A DNA stretch of 64,000 nucleotides, taken from assembly GCF_002920575.1 (NCBI RefSeq), contig NZ_PQSQ01000013.1, forward strand, positions 1 through 64,000, in the 5' to 3' direction. This stretch comes from Streptomyces sp. Ru73 (GTDB lineage: Bacteria; Actinomycetota; Actinomycetes; Streptomycetales; Streptomycetaceae). Positions 31,161 through 40,162 of this stretch are shown piece by piece. The translations under genes and the position numbers were made by a program. Each line of letters starts with the position of its first letter. The stretch's first letter is position 1. The notes beneath the pieces were generated by a model. It searched no databases and was not told where the DNA came from. It saw only the letters and a list, made by a program, of their open reading frames with translations.

Positions 31161-31601
31161 GGCCGGGCCTTTCCGCCGCCTGGTGACGCGCCCGTGAGGT
31201 CGTCACGGTGAGCGCGCCGAGAGCTGTCCTCTCGCGCTGGACCGAGTGATACCGGGTCCGCACCTGACAGGTGGCTGCGTACGCAGGGGACCGCGGCCGC
31301 CGAGCGGTCGCGCCAGCTCTGCATCAGGCAGAGTGGGTGTCGTGCATGTGCTTCTTCATGCTACAGGCGCAAGGGTGTCGCGGCCTGCGATCCGGCCGGT
31401 GAGATCTGCGCCACACCTGGGATCGGCAGGGCGCCGTCCGCTCGGAGCCGGCCACCGCCTCCCTCGGGAGGCGACGACTCCGGCACCCGAAGAGGCGCAC
31501 CCCGTAGCCCCCTGGAGGCGACGACTCCGGCGCCCCGAAGAGGCACCCCCGCAGCTCCGGCGCCCCGGAGAGGCGCGCCCCGCGGCCCCCGGGAGGCGCG
31601 C
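31161..31601. other. Intergenic region, 441 bp, between antiporter and MFS genes
   Basis: Contains a 47-bp direct repeat (31467-31598), a small dyad CTCTGC-ATCAG-GCAGAG at 31317-31333, and an 11-codon minus-strand frame (31324-31359, MKKHMHDTHSA) without a ribosome site. No gene is firmly supported. Confidence 0.55.
31467..31598. repeat. 47-bp direct repeat, two copies plus a partial third
   Basis: GGAGGCGACGACTCCGGC begins at 31467 and 31514 and is followed by the same CCCGAAGAGGC block, with small indels. A third shortened copy (CTCCGGCGCCCCGGAGAGGC) begins at 31555. It is located after the antiporter stop. Similar proline/arginine-coding spacers arise by slippage. Confidence 0.75.
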
Positions 31602-33107
31602 TCACTTCCGGGGTGCCGACGCCCCGCTCGTGCCCAGCCAGCCCGCCAGCTTGCCGCCCTGGGAGACCGCCTGGAGGCGCCGCTCGGCGGCGTCCCGTAC
31701 CGGGTCGGTGGCGACCACCAGCAGCTCGTCGCCGTGGCGCAGGACGGTCGTGGGGGACGGTACGAAGCTCGTGCCGTCCCGGACGACCAGGGTGACCGCG
31801 GCGCCGGCCGGCAGCCGCAGCTCGGCGATCTCCACGCCGTGCATGCGCGACTTGGGACCGATCGCGGTCGACAGCAGGTGGCCGCGCAGCCGCTCCAGGG
31901 GTGCCGACTCGATGCCGAGGTCGGCGGCCTCCTCCTTCTCGCCGATCCGCAGCCGCCGGGCGAGCCAGGGCAGCGTGGGGCCCTGCACGAGGGTGTAGAC
32001 GACCACGAGCACGAAGACGATGTTGAAGACGCGCTCGCTCTCGGGGACCTTGCCCACCATCGGGATCGTCGCCAGCACGATGGGCACGGCGCCGCGCAGC
32101 CCCGCCCAGGAGAGCAGCGTCTGCTCGCGCCACGGCATACGGAAGGGCCGCAGGGTGAGCAGTACGGAGAGCGGGCGGGCGATCAGCGTCAGTATCAGGC
32201 CGATGACGATCGCCGGGAGGATGTCGTCCCCGAGGTTGTGCGGCGTGACGAGCAGACCGAGCAGGATGAACATGCCGATCTGGCCGAGCCAGCCCAGTCC
32301 TTCGGCGAAGCCGCGGGTGGCGGCGGAGTGCGGCAGCTTGGAGTTCCCCAGGACCATCGACGCCAGGTAGACCGCGAGGAAGCCGGAGCCGTGCGCGAGG
32401 GCGCCCGCCGCGTACGCGGAGACGGCGATGGCCATGACGGCGATCGGGTACAGGCCGGAGGCCGGGAGGGCCACGTGCCGCATGCCGAAGGCGCCGAGCC
32501 AGCCGATGGCCAGGCCGATCACGGCGCCGATGGCCAGCTCGAGGGCTATCTCGCCGACGAGGACGTACCAGTGCTCGACCGGGCCCGCGGTCGAGAAGGC
32601 GACGACCAGGATGACCACGGGGGCGTCGTTGAAGCCCGATTCGGCCTCCAGGACGCCCGTGAGGCGGGCCGGCAGCGGCACGCTGCGCAGCACCGAGAAG
32701 ACCGCCGCGGCGTCGGTGGAGGAGACCACCGCGCCGATGAGGAGCGCCTGCCGCCACTCCAGCCCGACCAGGTAGTGCGCGCCGGCCGCGGTGACCCCCA
32801 CGCTCACCGCGACTCCGAGGGTGGACAGCAATGCCGCCTGGGGCAAAGCGGGCCGGATCTCTTTCCACTTCGTGCCGAGACCGCCCTCGGCGAGGATCAC
32901 CACGAGCGCGGCATAGCCGAGGATCTGGGTCAGTTCGGCGTTGTCGAAGCGGACTCCGATCCCGTCGGACCCTATGGCGACGCCGATCCCCAGGTAGACG
33001 AGCAGGCTGGGGAGCCCGCTGCGCGAGGAGATCCGTACGGCCGCCACGGCGATGAGCAGTACGAAAGAGCAGACCAGCAGGAGTTCGTTGAGGCGGTCGA
33101 CAGTCAG
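31602..33107 (-). CDS. K+/H+ antiporter, NhaP2-type CPA1 family, with TrkA-C domain
   Basis: A 501-residue cation/proton antiporter with about 12 to 13 membrane helices and a cytoplasmic C-terminal regulatory domain. Motifs are LPSLLVYLGIGVAIGSDGIG, AALVVILAEGGLGTKWKE, ALLIGAVVSSTDAAAVFSVL (ion-binding Asp), and GVLEAESGFNDAPVVIL. The C-terminus from about residue 395 has the TrkA-C-like HGVEIAELRLPAGAAVTLVVRDG. Standard start codons give only VAAVRISS at 33047, cutting the first helix. The preceding in-frame CTG at 33107 (TVDRLNELLLVCSFVLLIAVAAV) restores it and has AAGGA nine bases upstream, so I use it. Confidence 0.88.
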   Translation of the reverse strand: MTVDRLNELLLVCSFVLLIAVAAVRISSRSGLPSLLVYLGIGVAIGSDGIGVRFDNAELTQILGYAALVVILAEGGLGTKWKEIRPALPQAALLSTLGVAVSVGVTAAGAHYLVGLEWRQALLIGAVVSSTDAAAVFSVLRSVPLPARLTGVLEAESGFNDAPVVILVVAFSTAGPVEHWYVLVGEIALELAIGAVIGLAIGWLGAFGMRHVALPASGLYPIAVMAIAVSAYAAGALAHGSGFLAVYLASMVLGNSKLPHSAATRGFAEGLGWLGQIGMFILLGLLVTPHNLGDDILPAIVIGLILTLIARPLSVLLTLRPFRMPWREQTLLSWAGLRGAVPIVLATIPMVGKVPESERVFNIVFVLVVVYTLVQGPTLPWLARRLRIGEKEEAADLGIESAPLERLRGHLLSTAIGPKSRMHGVEIAELRLPAGAAVTLVVRDGTSFVPSPTTVLRHGDELLVVATDPVRDAAERRLQAVSQGGKLAGWLGTSGASAPRK

Positions 33108-33129
33108 GGGCCGGGTCCTTCCTGGCAGA

Positions 33130-33215
33130 TGTCCGGGCGTACGTACCCCGGTGATTTTACTTACTGTATCTAGTTACTGACCCTAACAATTTACCATTGC
33201 TTGAATATCGGAGGC
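33130..33215. promoter_or_regulatory. AT-rich divergent promoter region
   Basis: A strikingly AT-rich patch for this genome (TTTTACTTACTGTATCTAG, TAACAATTTACC) lies between the divergent antiporter and penicillin acylase genes. TTACTG occurs twice, 13 bp apart. It probably holds both promoters; exact -10/-35 boxes are not certain. Confidence 0.5.
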
Positions 33216-33301
33216 GCTGGTGGTGACTCCGCGTAGGGGTCGCCGATCCGGTGCGCCTATGGTTGCTCCAGCACTCCCACCCTGCCCCTCGAAGGACAGA
33301 G

Positions 33302-36016
33302 ATGCCCGCCAACAAGTCCGGCCCCGCTCCGAAGAAAAAGGGGCGGCGCGCCCGCCTCGTCGTCATCTTGGTCGTGCTTCTGCTCGTGGCGGGCGTCGGC
33401 TACGGGACGTTCTGGGGCGTCAGCACCGTCCGCGCGTCCTACCCGGAGACCACCGGGTCCCTGAAGATGCCGGGCCTGTCCAATCCGGTGGACGTCATGC
33501 GGGACGGCAACGGCATCCCGCAGATCTACGCCGACACCGATGAGGACCTCTTCCGCGCCCAGGGCTACGTCCAGGCCCAGGACCGCTTCTGGGAGATGGA
33601 CGTCCGCCGCCACATGACGGCAGGACGCCTCTCCGAGATGTTCGGCAAGGGCCAGGTGAAGACCGACGCCTTCCTGCGCACCCTCGGATGGCACGAGACG
33701 GCGCAGAAGGAGTACGACACCAAGCTGTCGGACAGCACCAAGAAGTACCTCGACGCGTACTCCGCAGGTGTCAACGCCTACCTCAAGGACCACGAGGGCT
33801 CGGCGCTGTCCCTGGAGTACGCCGCGCTCGGCCTGCAGAACGACTACAAGCCGGGCAAGTGGACCCCCGCCGACTCGGTGGCCTGGCTCAAGGCCATGGC
33901 CTGGGACCTGCGCGGCAACATGCAGGACGAGATCGACCGGTCCCTGATGACGAGCCGCTTCTCCCAGAAGCAGATCGCCGAGCTCTACCCGTCGTACCCG
34001 TACGACCGCAACAAGCCCATCGTGCAGGGCGGCGCCGTCGACCCGGCGACCAAGGAGTTCGACCCCGACGGCACCCCGAGCGGCACGCAGGCCGGCAGCG
34101 CGGCCGGCGCCGCGCAGTCCCTCCAGAGCCAGCTCTCCTCGCTCTCGGACACCCTCGACAAGGTGCCCGCGCTGCTCGGCCCGAACGGCAACGGCATCGG
34201 CTCCAACTCCTGGGTGGTGTCCGGCAAGCACACCACCACCGGCAAGCCGCTGCTGGCCAACGACCCGCACCTGGCGCCCCAGATGCCCTCGCTCTGGTAC
34301 CAGATGGGCCTGCACTGCCGCACGAAGAGCCCGCAGTGCAACTACGACGTCTCCGGCTTCACCTTCTCCGGGATGCCGGGCGTGGTCATCGGCCACAACC
34401 AGGACATCTCCTGGGGCATGACCAACCTCGGGGCCGACGTCACCGACCTGTACCTGGAGAAGGTCAACGAGAACGGCTACCTGTACGACGGCCGTGAGGT
34501 GCCCTTCACGACCCGCAAGGAGACCATCAAGGTCGCCGGCGGCTCCAGCCGCACGATCACCGTGCGGTCCACCAACAACGGGCCCGTGGTCTCCGACCGC
34601 GACGGCGAGCTGGTCAAGGTCGGCAAGGACGCCCCCGTGGGCAACGCCGCGCCCGACCGCGGCGACGGTTACGCCATCTCCCTGAAGTGGACCGCGCTCA
34701 GCCCCGGCCGCTCCATGGATGCCGTGTTCGAGCTGAACCGGGCCTCCGGCTGGGACGAGTTCCGCAAGGCCGCGCGCAACTTCGAGGTGCCGTCGCAGAA
34801 CCTGATCTACGCCGACACCAAGGGCAACATCGGCTACCAGGCGCCCGGCCGCATCCCCATGCGCGGCAAGGGCGACGGCTCGCTGCCCGCGCCGGGCTGG
34901 GACCCCGAGTACCGCTGGACCGGCTACATCCCGCAGTCCGCGCTGCCCTGGGAGCTGAACCCCAAGAGCGGCTACATCGTCACCGCCAACCAGGCCGTGA
35001 TCGACCAGGACAAGTACCCGTACCTGATCACCAGGGACTGGGGCTACGGCGCGCGCAGCCAGCGGATCGACGACCTGATCAAGTCGAAGATCAAGGACGG
35101 CGGCAAGATCTCCATGCACGACATGCAGACCATGCAGCTGGACAACAGCAGCGAGATCGCCGAACTGCTCACGCCCTACCTGCTGAAGCTCGACGTCAAG
35201 GACAAGTACGTCCGTGAGGCCCAGCAGCTCCTGGAGGGCTGGAACTACACGCAGGAGTCCGACTCGGCGGCGGCCGCGTACTTCAACGCGGTCTGGCGCA
35301 ACACGCTCAAGCTCGCGTTCGGCGACAAGATGCCGAAGGAGCTGCGCGTCGAGGGCCAGTGCCTGACGGTCCACCCGGCCGACATGACAGGCCCGGCCGA
35401 CGACCTGCAGAAGTGGGTCCGTGAGTGCGGCGAGCGCGCCAAGGACTCCGCCCAGCCCGACGGCGGCGACCGCTGGTTCGAGGTCGTGCGGAAGATCCTG
35501 AACGACCCGAACAACGACTGGTGGAAGACCGAGGACAAGCCGGGCCGCCCCGGTGACAAGAACCGCGACCAGCTCCTCGCGCACGCCATGCAGGACGCGC
35601 GCTACGAGCTGACCGCCAAGCTCGGCAAGAACATCAACACCTGGAGCTGGGGCCGCCTGCACCAGCTGACGCTGAAGAACCAGACGCTCGGCACGGACGG
35701 CCCCGGCATGCTCCAGGGCCTGTTCAACCGGGGGCCGTGGAACCTCGGCGGCGGCGAGGCGGCCGTGGACGCCACCGGCTGGAACGCGGCCGGTGGGTAC
35801 CAGGTCGTCTGGGTGCCGTCGATGCGGATGGTGGTCAACCTCGCGAACCTCGACAAGTCGCGCTGGATCAACCTCACCGGCGCCTCGGGGCACGCGTACA
35901 GCGACCACTACGACGACCAGACCGGCAAGTGGGTCAAGGGCGAACTGCTGCCGTGGGCCTTCTCCGACAAGGCCGTCAAGGCCGCGACGAAGGACACGCT
36001 GACGCTGTCCCCGTGA
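33302..36016 (+). CDS. Penicillin acylase family protein (secreted or membrane-anchored)
   Basis: A 904-residue Ntn-hydrolase that matures by self-cleavage into alpha and beta chains and hydrolyses amides such as acyl-homoserine lactones or penicillins. The lysine-rich N-terminus and hydrophobic helix RLVVILVVLLLVAGVGYGTFW make it exported or anchored. The alpha part starts VDVMRDGNGIPQIYA and contains QGYVQAQDRFWEMD. The beta chain begins at the nucleophile Ser301 in GIGSNSWVVSGKHT, with KPLLANDPHLAPQMPSLWY after it and PSQNLIYADTKGNIGYQAPGRIPMR later. AAGGACAGAG precedes the ATG. It is divergent from the antiporter. Confidence 0.93.
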   Translation: MPANKSGPAPKKKGRRARLVVILVVLLLVAGVGYGTFWGVSTVRASYPETTGSLKMPGLSNPVDVMRDGNGIPQIYADTDEDLFRAQGYVQAQDRFWEMDVRRHMTAGRLSEMFGKGQVKTDAFLRTLGWHETAQKEYDTKLSDSTKKYLDAYSAGVNAYLKDHEGSALSLEYAALGLQNDYKPGKWTPADSVAWLKAMAWDLRGNMQDEIDRSLMTSRFSQKQIAELYPSYPYDRNKPIVQGGAVDPATKEFDPDGTPSGTQAGSAAGAAQSLQSQLSSLSDTLDKVPALLGPNGNGIGSNSWVVSGKHTTTGKPLLANDPHLAPQMPSLWYQMGLHCRTKSPQCNYDVSGFTFSGMPGVVIGHNQDISWGMTNLGADVTDLYLEKVNENGYLYDGREVPFTTRKETIKVAGGSSRTITVRSTNNGPVVSDRDGELVKVGKDAPVGNAAPDRGDGYAISLKWTALSPGRSMDAVFELNRASGWDEFRKAARNFEVPSQNLIYADTKGNIGYQAPGRIPMRGKGDGSLPAPGWDPEYRWTGYIPQSALPWELNPKSGYIVTANQAVIDQDKYPYLITRDWGYGARSQRIDDLIKSKIKDGGKISMHDMQTMQLDNSSEIAELLTPYLLKLDVKDKYVREAQQLLEGWNYTQESDSAAAAYFNAVWRNTLKLAFGDKMPKELRVEGQCLTVHPADMTGPADDLQKWVRECGERAKDSAQPDGGDRWFEVVRKILNDPNNDWWKTEDKPGRPGDKNRDQLLAHAMQDARYELTAKLGKNINTWSWGRLHQLTLKNQTLGTDGPGMLQGLFNRGPWNLGGGEAAVDATGWNAAGGYQVVWVPSMRMVVNLANLDKSRWINLTGASGHAYSDHYDDQTGKWVKGELLPWAFSDKAVKAATKDTLTLSP

Positions 36017-36046
36017 CGCGCCGCCCGGCCCGATGAGCGGGTACGG

Positions 36047-36100
36047 ACGACGGCCGCCGGGCCGCCCCCGAGAACGCGGGCGGCCCGGCGGCCGTCGTTT
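36047..36100. terminator. Strong bidirectional terminator (21-bp stem)
   Basis: A 21-bp arm (36047-36067) and its exact reverse complement (36078-36098) flank a 10-base loop, ending in TTT. It separates the convergent penicillin acylase and cyclo-ligase genes. Confidence 0.88.
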
Positions 36101-36137
36101 CCGGCCGTTTTTCCGCAGGCCGGCGGGCGACGCCCGC

Positions 36138-36746
36138 TCAGGTCCCGGCGGGCGACGCCGTGAAGCGGTGCACGCCCGACGGAGTGACCGCCGCCTGCAC
36201 CGGCCGGTCGTGCGCCTCGGCCGGCACCTCCGCCAGCACCTCGTTGTCGTAGAGCAGCACGATCAGCGCGGGCGTGGCACCGGCGCGGTCCAGCCGCGCC
36301 AGCACCCGGTCGTAGCTGCCGCCGCCGCGGCCGAGGCGCAGGCCCCGCCGGTCCACCGCCAGGCCCGGCAGGAGGACCGCTCCCGCGCCCGTGACGGCCT
36401 CCGGACCGAGCCGGGGCCCCGCGGGCTCCAGCAGCCCCCGTCCGGCCTTCACGAGCCGCTCACGGCCCTCGTACACCGCCCAGTCGAGGTCGTTGTCCGG
36501 CAGCAGCACCGGCAGCAGCACGCGGACGCCCGCGGCCCGCAGCCGGTCCAGCAGCGCGCGGGTGGACGGCTCCCGGCCGACGGAGACGTACGCGGCCACC
36601 GTTTGGGCGTCCGCCAACTCGCCGAGCTGCAGCGCCCGCTCGGACAGAACCGATCCGGCCGCCGACACGTCATCCAGAGGCAACGTGTTCCTCACCTCGA
36701 TGAGGTCCTGCCGCAACGCGCGCTTTCTAGCGTCATTCGTGGTCAC
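36138..36746 (-). CDS. 5-formyltetrahydrofolate cyclo-ligase
   Basis: A 202-residue enzyme that converts 5-formyl-THF to 5,10-methenyl-THF using ATP. Family features are DARKRALRQDLIEVRNTLP at the start, QTVAAYVSVGREPSTRALLDRLRAAGV, DLDWAVYEGRERL, AVLLPGLAVDRRGLRLGRGGGSYDRVLARL (ATP/folate loop), and LYDNEVLAEVPAEAHDRPVQAAVTP. The GTG at 36746 is preferred because GGAGCAAGGG precedes it; an ATG at 36770 would add eight residues. It is divergent from galU with a short shared promoter, exactly as in mycobacteria (Rv0992c/galU). Confidence 0.92.
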   Translation of the reverse strand: MTTNDARKRALRQDLIEVRNTLPLDDVSAAGSVLSERALQLGELADAQTVAAYVSVGREPSTRALLDRLRAAGVRVLLPVLLPDNDLDWAVYEGRERLVKAGRGLLEPAGPRLGPEAVTGAGAVLLPGLAVDRRGLRLGRGGGSYDRVLARLDRAGATPALIVLLYDNEVLAEVPAEAHDRPVQAAVTPSGVHRFTASPAGT

Positions 36747-36826
36747 TGTGCGCCCTTGCTCCACTCTCATGCGCTTTTCACCGGACCATCATGAAGCGTC
36801 ACAAAGCTCCGGTTATCGTGTGCCGC

Positions 36827-37729
36827 ATGACTGAATCGCGTACTCGGATCCGTAAGGCTGTCATCCCGGCGGCCGGTCTCGGCACCCGCTTCCTGCCCGC
36901 CACCAAGGCGACCCCGAAGGAAATGCTGCCGGTCGTCGACAAGCCCGCCATCCAGTACGTGGTGGAGGAGGCCGTCACCGCCGGGCTCTCCGACGTGCTG
37001 ATGGTCACCGGCCGCAACAAGCGCCCCCTGGAAGACCACTTCGACCGCAACTACGAGCTCGAAGAGGCGCTCAGCCGCAAGGGCGACCGGTCCCGGCTCG
37101 CCCGGGTGCAGGAGTCCAGCGACCTGGCGACGATGCACTACGTACGGCAGGGCGACCCCCGCGGCCTGGGCCACGCGGTGCTGTGCGCCGAGCCGCACGT
37201 GGGCGACCAGCCCTTCGCCGTCCTCCTGGGCGACGACCTGATCGACCCCCGTGACCCGCTGCTGCAGCGCATGGTGCAGGTCCAGGAGGAGCACGGCGGC
37301 TCCGTCATCGCCCTGATGGAGGTCGACCCGGCCCAGATCGGCATGTACGGCTGCGCGGCGGCGACGCCCACCGGCGACGACGACGTCGTGACCGTCTCCG
37401 ACCTGGTCGAGAAGCCCGACCCGGCCGACGCGCCCAGCAACCTCGCCATCATCGGCCGGTACGTGCTCGACCCCGCCGTCTTCGAGGTGCTGCGCAAGAC
37501 CGAGCCGGGCCGGGGCAACGAGATCCAGCTGACCGACGCCCTCCAGGTGCTGGCCTCCGACTCCTCGATCGGCGGCCCCGTGCACGGCGTCGTCTTCAAG
37601 GGCCGGCGCTATGACACCGGCGACCGTGGCGACTACCTGCGTGCCATTGTCAGACTGGCATGCGAACGTGAGGACCTGGGCCCGGACTTCAGGACCTGGC
37701 TGCGCAGTTACGTCACCGAGGAGATGTAG
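36827..37729 (+). CDS. galU: UTP-glucose-1-phosphate uridylyltransferase
   Basis: A 300-residue nucleotidyltransferase making UDP-glucose for cell-wall and glycan synthesis. Near the start is AVIPAAGLGTRFLPATKATPKEMLPVVDKPAIQYVVEEA (nucleotide-binding loop with the conserved Lys). Then follow VTGRNKRPLEDHFDRN, QGDPRGLGHAVLCAEPHVGD, FAVLLGDDLID, and GNEIQLTDALQVLA. Its length fits the family. Start chosen at MTESRTRIRKAVIPAAG (36827); an upstream ATG at 36791 is in frame but the extension is not conserved-looking. First gene of the galU-moeA-moaC-moaB-rimJ run. Confidence 0.95.
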   Translation: MTESRTRIRKAVIPAAGLGTRFLPATKATPKEMLPVVDKPAIQYVVEEAVTAGLSDVLMVTGRNKRPLEDHFDRNYELEEALSRKGDRSRLARVQESSDLATMHYVRQGDPRGLGHAVLCAEPHVGDQPFAVLLGDDLIDPRDPLLQRMVQVQEEHGGSVIALMEVDPAQIGMYGCAAATPTGDDDVVTVSDLVEKPDPADAPSNLAIIGRYVLDPAVFEVLRKTEPGRGNEIQLTDALQVLASDSSIGGPVHGVVFKGRRYDTGDRGDYLRAIVRLACEREDLGPDFRTWLRSYVTEEM

Positions 37730-37733
37730 GGCT

Positions 37734-39050
37734 TTGAGCGGGACCACCGACCGGACCAGCCACCACGACCGCGTCTGGTCGGTGGCCGACCACATCGACG
37801 ACGTCCTGTCCAAGATCCGCCCGCTGGAGCCGATCGAGCTCCAGCTGCTGGACGCCCAGGGCTGCGTCCTGGTCGAGGACGTCACCGTGCCGGTCGCGCT
37901 GCCGCCCTTCGACAACAGCTCCATGGACGGCTACGCCGTGCGCGTCGCCGACGTCGCCGGGGCCACCGAGGAGTACCCGGCGGCGCTCACCGTCATCGGT
38001 GACGTCGCGGCCGGCACCGGCGACCTGCCCACCGTCGGGCCCGGCGAGGCGGCCCGCATCATGACCGGCGCCCCGCTGCCCCCGGGGGCCGAGGCCGTCG
38101 TCCCCGTGGAGTGGACCGACGGCGGCACCGGAGGCGGCCCCGCCGCCACGATGCGCGCCCACAGCACCGACCCCGCGGGCGCCACCGGCGAGGTCCGCGT
38201 GTACCGCCCGGTGGAGGCGCAGGCCCATGTGCGTCTCCGGGGCAGCGACGTCTCGGCCGGCGAGCCCGCGCTCGCCGCCGGCACCGTCCTCGGGCCGCCG
38301 CAGATCGCCCTGCTCGCCGCCATCGGCCGCGGCTCCGTCACCGTACGGCCGCGCCCCCGCGTCGTGGTGATGGGCACCGGCAGCGAGCTGGTCCAGCCCG
38401 GTGAGCCGCTGGGCCCCGGCCAGATCCATGACTCGAACAGCTTCGCGCTGACCGCCGCCGCCCGGGACGCCGGGGCCATCGCGTACCGGGTCGGCGCGGT
38501 CGCCGACGACGCCGACACGCTGCGCGCCGCCATCGAGGACCAGCTCATCCGGGCCGACATCGTCGTCACCAGCGGCGGCGTCAGCGTCGGCGCGTACGAC
38601 GTGGTCAAGGAGACGCTGTCGGAGCTCTCCGGCGAGGAGGGCAGCGTGGAGTTCCGGCGGCTCGCCATGCAGCCGGGGAAGCCGCAGGGCTTCGGGCTCA
38701 TCGGGCCCGACCGCACGCCGCTGCTCGCCCTGCCCGGCAACCCCGTCAGCTCCTACGTGTCCTTCGAGCTCTTCGTGCGCCCCGCCATCCGCACCCTGAT
38801 GGGCCTGCAGGACGTCCACCGCTACACCGAGCGGGTCCGCTGCACGGAGGACATCGCGTCCTCCCCGAAGGGGAAGCGGCAGTTCCTGCGCGGCCGGCAC
38901 GATCCGGTCTCCGGCACGGTCACCCCGGTCGGCGGCGCCGGCTCGCACCTGATCAAGGCGCTCGCGCACGCCAACTGCCTGATCGCGGTCCCCGAGGACG
39001 TCACCGCCGTCGCCGCGGGCGAGGAGGTGGACGTACTGCTGCTCGGGTAG
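37734..39050 (+). CDS. moeA: MoeA/gephyrin-like molybdotransferase (Glp-type)
   Basis: A 438-residue protein with the MoeA layout: domain 1 (LQLLDAQGCVLVEDVTVPVALPPFDNSSMDGYAV), domain 2 (AARIMTGAPLPPGAEAVVPVE), the MoCF-binding domain 3 (RVVVMGTGSELVQPGEPLGPGQIHDSNSF, TSGGVSVGAYDVVKETL, LLALPGNPVSSYVSFELFVRP) and the C-terminal beta domain. MoeA inserts molybdenum into molybdopterin-adenylate. Corynebacterial Glp is a family member that binds FtsZ and acts in division with a membrane receptor; synteny here supports the Glp branch. TTG start at 37734, four bases after galU stops, with GAGGAG upstream. Confidence 0.93.
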   Translation: MSGTTDRTSHHDRVWSVADHIDDVLSKIRPLEPIELQLLDAQGCVLVEDVTVPVALPPFDNSSMDGYAVRVADVAGATEEYPAALTVIGDVAAGTGDLPTVGPGEAARIMTGAPLPPGAEAVVPVEWTDGGTGGGPAATMRAHSTDPAGATGEVRVYRPVEAQAHVRLRGSDVSAGEPALAAGTVLGPPQIALLAAIGRGSVTVRPRPRVVVMGTGSELVQPGEPLGPGQIHDSNSFALTAAARDAGAIAYRVGAVADDADTLRAAIEDQLIRADIVVTSGGVSVGAYDVVKETLSELSGEEGSVEFRRLAMQPGKPQGFGLIGPDRTPLLALPGNPVSSYVSFELFVRPAIRTLMGLQDVHRYTERVRCTEDIASSPKGKRQFLRGRHDPVSGTVTPVGGAGSHLIKALAHANCLIAVPEDVTAVAAGEEVDVLLLG

Positions 39051-39131
39051 CACCGGCTGCCGGGGTGACGGCCGCCCCCTGCGGGTACGGTGTCGTCGCA
39101 CAGGCGCGGCACGGTCCGGACCGGGAGAACG

Positions 39132-39635
39132 ATGAGCAGCGGTCAGCAACACCTCACCCACATCGACGCGGCGGGCGCGGCCCGCATGGTCGACGTATCC
39201 GAGAAGGACGTCACGGCGCGCACCGCACGCGCCAGCGGCAGGGTCCTCGTCGCACCGCGCGTCATCGAACTGCTGCGCGGCGAGGGCGTCCCCAAGGGTG
39301 ACGCCCTGGCCACCGCGCGCATCGCCGGGATCATGGGCGCCAAGCGCACCCCCGACCTGATCCCGCTCTGCCACCCGCTGGCCGTCTCCGGCGTGAAGGT
39401 GGACCTCTCGGTCGCCGACGACGCCGTCGAGATCCTGGCCACGGTGAAGACCACGGACCGCACGGGCGTGGAGATGGAGGCGCTGACCGCGGTCACGGTC
39501 GCCGCGCTGACCGTGATCGACATGGTCAAGGCGGTCGACAAGGGCGCCGTCATCACCGACGTGCGCGTGGAGGAGAAGAGCGGCGGCAAGTCGGGCGACT
39601 GGACGCGCGAGGGCGGCGCGGAGACGGGCGCATGA
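39132..39635 (+). CDS. moaC: Cyclic pyranopterin monophosphate synthase
   Basis: A 167-residue enzyme of molybdenum-cofactor synthesis, forming cPMP from the MoaA product. Motifs: [29 protein letters not shown], then [60 protein letters not shown] with the catalytic His/Lys region. GGGAGAA precedes the ATG. It overlaps moaB by four bases (ATGA). Its insertion between moeA and rimJ differs from the mycobacterial order. Confidence 0.95.
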   Translation: MSSGQQHLTHIDAAGAARMVDVSEKDVTARTARASGRVLVAPRVIELLRGEGVPKGDALATARIAGIMGAKRTPDLIPLCHPLAVSGVKVDLSVADDAVEILATVKTTDRTGVEMEALTAVTVAALTVIDMVKAVDKGAVITDVRVEEKSGGKSGDWTREGGAETGA

Positions 39636-40162
39636 GCGCGCACTCCGTACCGGACGCCCCGGCACGCCCCTACCGCGCCGTGGTCGTGACGGCCTCCAAC
39701 CGCGCCGCCGCCGGGGTCTACGCCGACAAGGGCGGCCCGCTGATCGCCGAGGCGCTCACCGCGCTGGGCTTCGAGGTCGAGGGGCCGCGCGTGGTCCCGG
39801 ACGGCGACCCCGTGGAGGCCGCGCTGCGCGAGGCGGTGGCCGGCGGCGCCGACGTGGTGGTCACCACCGGCGGTACGGGCCTCTCGCCGACCGACGCCAC
39901 CCCCGAGGCCACCCGCCGGGTGCTGGACCACGAGGTGCCGGGCATCGCCGAGGCCATCCGGGCCGAGGGCCTGGCCAAGGTGCCCACGGCGGCCCTCTCG
40001 CGGGGCCTGGCGGGCATCGCGGGCCGCACCCTGATCGTGAACCTGCCCGGCTCCACCGGCGGCGTCCGCGACGGCCTCGCCGTACTGGAACGGCTCCTCG
40101 TGCACGCCGTCGACCAGTTGCGCGGCGGCGACCACCCGAGACCGGCCGGGAGCACGCACTGA
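39632..40162 (+). CDS. moaB: Molybdopterin adenylyltransferase-type protein MoaB/Mog
   Basis: A 176-residue MogA/MoaB-fold protein that adenylylates molybdopterin before molybdenum insertion. It contains [70 protein letters not shown] (MoCF motif), and [24 protein letters not shown]. Its start overlaps moaC, and its stop TGA overlaps the apparent CTG start of the following acetyltransferase, giving a three-gene coupled cassette. Confidence 0.93.
   Translation: MSAHSVPDAPARPYRAVVVTASNRAAAGVYADKGGPLIAEALTALGFEVEGPRVVPDGDPVEAALREAVAGGADVVVTTGGTGLSPTDATPEATRRVLDHEVPGIAEAIRAEGLAKVPTAALSRGLAGIAGRTLIVNLPGSTGGVRDGLAVLERLLVHAVDQLRGGDHPRPAGSTH

Noticed and set aside
31324..31359. An 11-codon minus-strand frame MKKHMHDTHSA, with three histidines, as a possible leader peptide before the MFS gene
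   Set aside because: No ribosome site precedes it and no attenuator-like alternative hairpins are evident; frame this short is easily random.
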